Positions 14,645 to 20,865 of a stretch of 20,865 nucleotides of DNA are shown here, one piece after another. The number at the start of each line of letters is the position of its first letter. Position 1 is the first letter of the stretch. The notes under the pieces are model-generated. The model had not been told where the DNA came from, ran no database searches, and saw only the letters and a program-made list of their open reading frames with translations. The DNA comes from Thalassiosira profunda (taxonomy: Eukaryota > Bacillariophyta > Thalassiosirophyceae > Thalassiosirales > Thalassiosiraceae). Made by a program: the position numbers and the translations under genes. The DNA lies in NCBI GenBank assembly GCA_036939355.1, contig JALLAP010000470.1:1-20865 (forward strand), in the 5' to 3' direction.

Positions 14645-17644
14645 TTATCGCGACAAACTTTGCGCAACGAAGGCGCTCGTGAACCTCCCGCTCAGCCGCG
14701 GAAAGTCGAATCCCGACACCCCCGCGGCCCGGTCCGCCGCCGCTCCGACGAGGGTCACCTTGCGCCGCTTCGCCGCCGACTGCGCCTCGGCCGCTGCGGA
14801 TCCCACCCTGAGCACGGGGGCCCGCGCCCGCGCGTCCCCGCTCGCCGCACCCGATCCCTTCCGCGCCTTCGCCTCCGCCCCGCCGCGCAGCGAGAGCATC
14901 CGTCCGTCCGCCGTCACGGCGAGCAGCTGCAAATTCGGCCCGGCGCCCGCGCAGAGACATTGGATCGCGCCGTCAATCGTCCAGCGAAGGGGAACGTCCG
15001 TGCCCTCAGCGCAGAGGACGCTGCCCTCGTCCTTTCGCACCACGACGACCTCGCTCCGCGATCCCCCGTCCATCGCGAAGGCCGCGGCGAAGCATCCCTT
15101 CGCTCCCGCGCGCGTCGATCGGAGCTCCCGGAGCGGCGCCACGGCCGATACGCGCGCGTTGGAGCCCAACGAGGCGGCGTCGAAGCCCCACGCGTCGGCG
15201 CCGAGGTAGTTCGCCTTCCCGCACGGAGATTGGACGTCCAGCCGCCGCGCCGTCGCCAGGAGCACGACGTCGTCGTCCTTGGTGAGAAAGTGGACCGCCG
15301 TCACGTCTTCTTCGTCGCCGGCGTTGGCCCCGTCCGGCGTCAACGACGTCAGCAGGGCGGCGGCGGAGTGATCCCACAGCGTCACGCGCGGGCCGTACGT
15401 CACGGCCAACACCGATCCGTCCGACGAGAACGAGACCAATTGCCGGGCCAAAAACGAATTGGCCGCTCGTTGATTGGACAGGAGGTTGGCGTACCCCGCC
15501 GGCGTTTGGACCTTGTACCGGCACTTCCACGGCGTCGCCCCCGCCCCCCCCGCCGCGGACGCGGCGGGATGCTTGGCCCACACGCGAAACGCCCCCTCCT
15601 CTTGGCTGAGGGTGCACGCCACATCCCCGCCCGGGGCGACGGCGAGGGCGCAAACGCCCCCGTTCCGCCCGTGCGGGCTCGCCATCGACGAGGCCAATGC
15701 GTAGTTCATGGGAACGTCGCCCGCCCGCCGCTTTCGTTGCCGTCCCTCGGCAGTGGCCGCGCCGTACGCCCAGAACTTGACGGAAGTGCACACGCTCATG
15801 TGCACCGTCCCCCTTGGCGCCGTCAACTCGGCCGCCCTGCCGACGCTCGCGTTCTCCGTCCACGAAACGTCGACCGTGACCAAATCCCGCCCGTCCGCGC
15901 CCACGGCCACATGCGTCACGGCCGGCGCGGGGACGTGCGGGTCGACCGTCGGATCCCGCCGGCTCACCCTATTGAAGGGCGCCACCTCGAGGGTTCCCGC
16001 CACCTCCGCGCGCGCGGGATCGTACCAGTGAATCATTCCCGGCGCCCCCGGAAGGTTGGCCAGCATCGGATGGCCCGTGATGGGATCCCGCACCGCGACG
16101 ACGGGCCCCCCCTCCGGGTCCTCGGGGTGCAATGCCGTCGCCGCCAGTCCCTGCACGGCCCACGCCCGCTCGTAGGTCGCGGCGTCGAAGCATTGGATCG
16201 AATGGTCCGCGCAGAACGCAACCACTCTTCCGGCACCGGCGTCCCGCAGCACGTGCAATATGCCCCCCGCGGAAAGGCGCGCGATGGTGTTGGACGGTCG
16301 GTGGGAGTTGCGCTCCAACTGCCACTCGACCAGGACGCTCTCCTCCCCCCCCGAGAGGAGGCTAGTGTTTCCACTTTGAGCTGTGGTGGCGTACGCCAGC
16401 GCCCGGACCGGGTGGGCGTGCCAGTGGACCGTCCGTCGGACCGTCGCGTCGGCGGGATGGACCACCAACTCTTCGTCCTTCTTCTTCTTTAAGGCGTCGA
16501 GGTACCTAACGACGTTGGAAAAGACGCCGTCGAGGATGTCGATGTGGCCGCTCGCCCGTCCCAATGCCAGGTCGTTCGCGTCGGGGGAGAGGGCGAGGGC
16601 GCACAGGGCCGTTTGGTCGCGGGTGTAGAGGGGCGGGGGCTTGAGCGCGCGGGTCAGGTGGACCAACGCTGTCGAGGGATCGACGACCTCGTCATCGGCG
16701 GAAGGTTGGACGGAGTCGCGGTAGACGGCGACGCTGTGGGCGGAGGCCAGCACCACGAGGACGTCGCCCCTCGCCTTGTCGGCGTCGCCGTCGTGCCCCG
16801 TCGCGCCGCCCCCCCGATGGCCCTCGGTTCTCTCCGACGGCCGGTACGCGGCCTTGAGTCCAAAGACGGCGTCCCTCGCCTTCAAACAAACGCATTCGTT
16901 CTTCGCCGCCGCCTCCTTGAAGGTTTTGGAGGGGACGTGCTTCACGGCCGCCAATGTCGTGGATGGGAGGGGCGCCTCCCCCTCGAAGGGCGCGAAGGGC
17001 GGGATTGTGCAGCGGACCAGCCACGTGGATTCATTGGTATCGGCGTCCTGGCCGCTGACGAGGGCGTAGAGCGTGGCCCCCTCCGTCGACAGGTGGCCGG
17101 TAAACTCGCCGTCGGACACGCTCGTCAGGTGGGCCAGCTCGACATTCTGTAATTCGTCGGACGCCAGCTTCCACGAGCGCCGGGGCTTGGCGCCTCCCTC
17201 CGATTGATGTAAAGAATGGGACAGGCCGGCCCCCGCCCACTCGTGCACGCGGCCGTCCTTGCATCCCGCGAGGACGACCCACTCGTCGCCCCCGTCGGCG
17301 CCATCAGCGCCCGCCTCTCCCTCGCTGTCCTCGCCGTCATCTTCTTTGCTCGCTCTCGGCAGCCGCGCCACGCACACCGCCCGAATCTCTCCCCCGGGCA
17401 CGCGCAGCTCGCCCAGCCGCCTCCCATTTGCAGCGCTCCGCACGACGATGCGTTCGGCGGAGGGGACGAGAAGATACCGGTGGCCATCCGACCCATCATC
17501 ACCCTCGCCGTCGGACCCATCAGATGTGGCAGCGATGGGCGGGGCGAGGAGGGGCACGAGGGAGGAGGCGCGATCGCCGGGGGAAGAGTGGTGGAGGTGC
17601 GGGAGCTGCGGCCCGTCGACCAGGCGGGCGGCCGGGCGGGACAT
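14645..17644 (-). CDS. WDR75/NAN1-like WD-repeat protein (U3 snoRNP / t-UTP component)
   Basis: This is a single open frame of 999 residues from ATG 17644 to a stop at 14645-14647, with no introns evident. WD-type blades recur: RTVHWHAHPVRALAYA, SLLSGGEESVLVEWQLER, VVAFCADHSIQCFDA, VRDPITGHPMLANLPG, VTHVAVGADGRDLVTVD, TSVKFWAY, VCALAVAPGG, AFRVWAKH and VSFSSDGSVLAVTYGPRVTLWD. The HWH...SGGEE.VLV.WQLE run and the order of segments resemble eukaryotic WDR75 (yeast Nan1/Utp17), a tUtp-complex protein needed for Pol I transcription and early 18S rRNA processing in the nucleolus. It is somewhat longer than animal WDR75 (about 830 residues) because of acidic, low-complexity inserts. Another twin-propeller WD protein is the main alternative. 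Confidence 0.75.
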   Translation of the reverse strand: MSRPAARLVDGPQLPHLHHSSPGDRASSLVPLLAPPIAATSDGSDGEGDDGSDGHRYLLVPSAERIVVRSAANGRRLGELRVPGGEIRAVCVARLPRASKEDDGEDSEGEAGADGADGGDEWVVLAGCKDGRVHEWAGAGLSHSLHQSEGGAKPRRSWKLASDELQNVELAHLTSVSDGEFTGHLSTEGATLYALVSGQDADTNESTWLVRCTIPPFAPFEGEAPLPSTTLAAVKHVPSKTFKEAAAKNECVCLKARDAVFGLKAAYRPSERTEGHRGGGATGHDGDADKARGDVLVVLASAHSVAVYRDSVQPSADDEVVDPSTALVHLTRALKPPPLYTRDQTALCALALSPDANDLALGRASGHIDILDGVFSNVVRYLDALKKKKDEELVVHPADATVRRTVHWHAHPVRALAYATTAQSGNTSLLSGGEESVLVEWQLERNSHRPSNTIARLSAGGILHVLRDAGAGRVVAFCADHSIQCFDAATYERAWAVQGLAATALHPEDPEGGPVVAVRDPITGHPMLANLPGAPGMIHWYDPARAEVAGTLEVAPFNRVSRRDPTVDPHVPAPAVTHVAVGADGRDLVTVDVSWTENASVGRAAELTAPRGTVHMSVCTSVKFWAYGAATAEGRQRKRRAGDVPMNYALASSMASPHGRNGGVCALAVAPGGDVACTLSQEEGAFRVWAKHPAASAAGGAGATPWKCRYKVQTPAGYANLLSNQRAANSFLARQLVSFSSDGSVLAVTYGPRVTLWDHSAAALLTSLTPDGANAGDEEDVTAVHFLTKDDDVVLLATARRLDVQSPCGKANYLGADAWGFDAASLGSNARVSAVAPLRELRSTRAGAKGCFAAAFAMDGGSRSEVVVVRKDEGSVLCAEGTDVPLRWTIDGAIQCLCAGAGPNLQLLAVTADGRMLSLRGGAEAKARKGSGAASGDARARAPVLRVGSAAAEAQSAAKRRKVTLVGAAADRAAGVSGFDFPRLSGRFTSAFVAQSLSR

Positions 17645-17838
17645 GGCTGTGGATTCTCTTGGTGGCCTGGGCGGGGAGGTCGGGAAGCGCCGCGGCGAGA
17701 GGCGAGAGGCGAGAGGGAGGGTGATTGTGGTCGGGAAAAAATGAATGGCCAGGGATGCTCCGTCTTCAGGCTGTGGGAGGCAGGGGCCCGCCTCACTTCT
17801 GCCGCCCTCCTCCAGCCATCACCTCCCTCCACCAAGCC
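17645..17838. promoter_or_regulatory. Divergent promoter region between the WDR75-like and DUF1244-MogA genes
   Basis: Only 194 bp separate the two start codons, so the genes probably share a bidirectional promoter. An in-frame ATG at 17755 could extend the plus-strand protein by 28 residues (MLRLQAVGG...), in which case the shared region is about 110 bp. No specific element is recognised. Confidence 0.45.
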
Positions 17839-19815
17839 ATGGCGGGCGCCCCCTCCCCCTTTGCGTTCGCCTCCATGGCCGCGGCAGGCGGCGTCCCAGC
17901 CGTCGACGCGCCCCCGGACGCCGTCCTCGAGCGCGCGGCGGCGGGGGCCTTCCGCGCGCTGTGCCATCACCTCCGCGTCCGGAGCGACGCCGTCGCGAAC
18001 ATCGACCTCATGACGGTCGGGGGATTTTGCCGCAACTGTTTGGCCAAGGTGGGTGCGATTGCAGTGTAATGGGCGGGTGAATGAGCGACTGTGTCCGCTT
18101 TTTCGCAACTGCGTGTGTGTGGTCGCATGATGATGTGCTCGCTCGCACACGCTCTGACTGCTTGTCCTCTGCTGTTATGTACACACCGCTCTCCAGTGGA
18201 TGGTCCTGGAAGCGCGCAAGCTCTCGAGACAGCTCGGTTCGGACGGCAGCTACGCATCGGCCTTCCTCGGCAACGAACAAGAATGCCAACCGACAATTGA
18301 GGCACTGGATGCGTTTGGGTACGACGAGGCGGCGCGGCTCGTGTACGGGGAAACCTACCCCGAGTGGAAGGAGCGGCACCAGACGAAGGCGACGGAGGAC
18401 CAGCTGTGAGTAGAGATCCCAATGAATTGCTGGGATTATATCGTGGCAGTCGGATCTGATGTCTACAACGCGCCATGTTTGCAGCCGACGCTACAAGGAA
18501 AGCGCCCACTTGCACGCCGCGCACGACGCGGAGGCGCTCAAAGCGGCGGGCGGATCCCAGGCACGGGGGCAGCCGTCCGAACGGGTAGTGGTGCGCCTGG
18601 AGGCCGGGGCCTATTTGAGCCTCTGCCGCCACCTCCGCGCGAGGAGCGACGAGGTGCAGAACATGGACCTGATGACCGTCGGCGGATTTTGCCGGAACTG
18701 CTTGGCCAAGGTACGTTGATCTCTGCATTGCTTGGTACAATTGCATGTGTTGGCTTCGGTAGCTCTGACGCGATTTGCACCAAACGTGAGATCAGTGGCT
18801 CGTCGTCGAAGCTCGCTCGATCTCGGATCAAATAGGGGCAGACACTGTGATGGCTTCCTTTTTCCGCGACGAGCAACGAAAGGTGGTCCGCTCGCTGGAT
18901 GCGTTCGGATACGACGAGGCGGCGCAATACGTGTACGGCTGCACGTATCCAACGTGGAAGAAACGCCATCAGAAGAAGGCGACGGACGCGCAGATGGAGA
19001 AATACAACGAAAGCAAACACCTGCACGCGAAGCACGACAACGATCTGCTCGCTACCCGCTTATCGAGTGAGGCGAAGGATGCACCTTCGCCGGCGCAACC
19101 TCCGATGACGGATCAGGGCCAAACTTGCGCCAAAGGGGGGTCCCAGTCGAACTCACTACTCTCGGATGTGTGCTGCCAGGATGTCGATGCTTTGACTGGG
19201 TCGCCTGGAGAGATTGCTCAGCCGATGGCCTCAACAAAAATTGCTAGACCGCCGAGAGGTAGCCTCGACCTGAAAGTTGGGATACTCACCGTCAGCGACC
19301 GCGCGGCATTGAATGCGTACGAATCGGGAGATTTGTCGGGCCCGGCCGTGGAAGACGCCTTGTCCCGTCAGATTCTGCAAATGAATGCCACCTTCGCCGA
19401 CCAATGCATTATCTCGGTGGATCGCCTGGAGAAGAAAATTGTGGCAGACGAGACGGCTGATATACAACAAGCGCTGCGGCAGTGGGCGGGCAAGTCGCCA
19501 GGCGATAATGCCACACCGGGAGATGCCTGCAATTTGGTCTTGACAACCGGAGGTACCGGGTTTGCCCAACGCGACGTGACTCCGGAAGCAACGACTGCTA
19601 TTCTCGACCGGGAGTGCCACGGGCTCATGTCGTGGGCGAGCATGGAGCTCACTGCCCAGCAGCCTCTGGCAACCCTCTCGCGGGCCGCTGCGGGGACGTG
19701 TGGCAGCACTCTCATTGTCAATCTTCCCGGAAACCCGACCGGCGCTGCGCAGGTGGTGGAGGTTTTGCTTCCGTTGTTGCTCCACGCGATCAAAGATTTA
19801 CGCGACAACAACTAA
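17839..19815 (+). CDS. DUF1244-DUF1244-MogA fusion: putative molybdopterin adenylyltransferase, four exons
   Basis: Exons are 17839-18048, 18197-18405, 18485-18710 and 18796-19815 (554 residues). Introns of 148, 79 and 85 bp all start GT and end AG. Two DUF1244 copies lie at about residues 27-140 and 172-285. Each has an H.LR.RSD..(Q/A)N(I/M)DLMTVGGFCRNCLAK | W core, then DAFGYDEAA..VYG.TYP.WK.RHQ.KAT. The MogA/Cnx1G domain spans about 374-554: KVGILTVSD, TTGGTGFAQRDVTPEAT (465-481), LSRAAAGTCGSTLIVNLPGNPTGAAQ. MogA-type domains adenylylate molybdopterin before molybdenum insertion. A Ser/Gln/Thr-rich linker joins the parts. No MoeA domain is attached, unlike plant Cnx1. ATG 17839 (CCATGG) was chosen; ATG 17755 is possible. 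The role of DUF1244 is unknown; its CxxC suggests metal or thiol chemistry. Confidence 0.85.
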
Positions 19816-20298
19816 TATTGATTGAGCAGTGCTCAATGGACGGTCACTACTGGCGGTGGTGGCGGTGGTCTTTGGTCTTTCTGACTTTATGTTGTACTAG
19901 GTAGCTGTAGGTGTCCAATCATCCCACGATCGGAGGCTTCTCCTAAGATCGCATGCAGGACATGCAGGATCAAGCAAGGTGATCAGGACTGATTCCCCTG
20001 TGGGCGGATGATCTCCCAATCATCCCACGATTGGAGGTTTCTAGATTCTAGAGGTGCTGACCAAGACAGTCAGCACTGATTCCCCTCCTGTGGGCGGATG
20101 ATTGAGGTCTTCTTGCCCGTGTCGATACGACGGAATTCAATACACTGAAAGTTGCATGCAGTCTTGAACTTCGCAGAAGAGACATCTTGATGACGCGCAA
20201 GAAAAAAGGGATGCCATCTGCTCCGAGATAGTCAGTGTCGCATCGGGCGGGTCTTAAGTTTGTACTACTGATACAAGAGCTTCTCTTACGAAGTCGGC
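19816..20298. other. 3' flank and non-coding spacer
   Basis: About 480 bp follow the MogA stop codon. The sequence starts with a TGGCGG repeat and CTAGGTAG (19897-19904), then the two-copy repeat at 19915-20102, then AT-richer sequence without a long open frame. No RNA gene was recognised. Confidence 0.5.
19915..20102. repeat. Degenerate tandem repeat, two units of about 100 bp
   Basis: Unit 1 starts CCAATCATCCCACGATCGG at 19915 and ends CTGATTCCCCTGTGGGCGG plus ATGAT at 20012. Unit 2 starts CCAATCATCCCACGATTGG at 20016 and ends with the same block carrying a 3-bp CCT insertion at 20102. The ends are well conserved and the middle has diverged, with CATGCAGGA doublets in unit 1 and TCTAGATTCTAGA in unit 2. 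This could be the remnant of a short transposon or paired regulatory blocks. Confidence 0.8.
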
Positions 20299-20865
20299 AT
20301 GTCTCATTTAACTTCTCTCAAGAAGGTCGTGCGTACGACTGATCGCTTCTGGCGGTTTGTACACTTCACACCACTCCACGGGAAAAAGAAACCCTTGCTC
20401 CAAAAACGGCTCAGCAGGAAGACATGTTGCATGCAGAATATAATTGTCCGAGAGTCATGGGAACTCAATCGATGTTGGTATGAAATCACGTTGGAACTAG
20501 AGAAATGCTGTAGAAGTCGAGGCATAATTTGTTGGAGATCTTGGCAGGTTTTGCAAACTGAAGACGTATCCTATTATCTTGCTTTGCTTTCAGGAAAAAG
20601 ATATCGCGACGGAACAGGCCGATCTACCAGATAATGTTTCTTTATGGAATGAATTGGAACGCAGTTTGTACCACTCCTCCGAAAGCTTTGAGAACTCAAG
20701 ATGCAACAACCTCTCAATCCTTCATGAAGGTTTTAAGCCGCCTTGCTTGCTTCCGTCCCGAGTGGTTGCTTGTTCCGACGCTCGATTGCTCCCACACTCT
20801 TTAACCATCACCGAATTGCAATCAACAATCGACAAGCATCCGATATGAACATCAAGAACATTCCC
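20299..20865 (+). other. Unassigned stretch with weak coding potential
   Basis: A 111-codon frame begins at ATG 20299. A second frame (to TGA 20846-20848) is more protein-like and follows a pyrimidine-rich CTTTGCTTTCAG at 20582-20593 that could be a splice acceptor. No donor could be chosen with confidence and neither translation resembles a known family. GC content is lower than in the genes to the left. An ATG at 20845 opens another frame that runs off the window. It may be the 5' part of a gene continuing to the right, or non-coding. Confidence 0.25.

Noticed and set aside
14087..16492. 801-codon open frame on the plus strand
   Set aside because: It covers the secreted-peptide gene in another frame and runs antisense through the WD-repeat gene. 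It is Arg/Pro-rich without domains, so a shadow.
1..20865. Prokaryotic origin, suggested by GC richness, DUF1244 and MogA
   Set aside because: HSF, JMJD6, WDR75-like and F-box-type genes plus exact GT-AG introns show a eukaryotic nuclear genome.
1..20865. CRISPR arrays, tRNA or rRNA genes, bacterial operons
   Set aside because: No spaced short repeats, cloverleaf with an anticodon arm, or rRNA-like conserved blocks were recognised by eye; a tRNA scan was not possible here.

Overview
The window is nuclear DNA from a eukaryote, most likely a diatom or close stramenopile relative. The main evidence is a heat-shock-factor gene whose DNA-binding domain has the form typical of the expanded diatom HSF family (FPQK, WLPHGK, FTSFTRKLNRWGF, GAYYHK, FFQR). 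Three genes also carry short GT-AG introns (79-148 bp) that restore reading frames exactly. The GC content is high in most genes and lower in the Cys-rich F-box-type genes and the last kilobase. Exon coordinates were worked out by hand from splice signals and protein continuity; no database search was possible.

Left part (1-7660): a left-truncated Cys-rich zinc-binding-type protein with a C-terminal coiled coil (+); a three-exon HSF-type transcription factor (+); an F-box/LRR/Cys-rich protein on the minus strand, paralogous to the first gene and carrying a frameshift; and a JMJD6-like JmjC oxygenase (+).

Middle part (about 7744-14024): a non-LTR retrotransposon on the minus strand with N-terminal C2H2 fingers, reverse transcriptase, and a C-terminal CCHC plus restriction-like endonuclease region. 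It appears 5'-truncated. It is rearranged by a 1709-bp head-to-tail direct duplication that makes a chimeric ORF2-ORF1 reading frame. Its ORF2 has no ATG before reverse transcriptase motif A, so it probably depends on ORF1 or has been broken by a frameshift.

Right part (14161-20865): a two-exon gene for an 85-residue secreted Cys-rich peptide (+); a WDR75/NAN1-like U3 snoRNP WD-repeat protein (-); and, divergent from it, a four-exon gene (+) encoding two tandem DUF1244 domains fused to a MogA/Cnx1G-type molybdopterin adenylyltransferase domain. That fusion is the most interesting object here. Both DUF1244 copies carry a phase-0 intron at the same codon, so the domain duplication included the intron. 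The last kilobase holds a two-copy tandem repeat of about 100 bp and weak, unassigned coding potential.

The genes look like ordinary, functionally unrelated neighbours (stress transcription, protein hydroxylation or demethylation, rRNA processing, molybdenum cofactor synthesis) and do not form a cluster.
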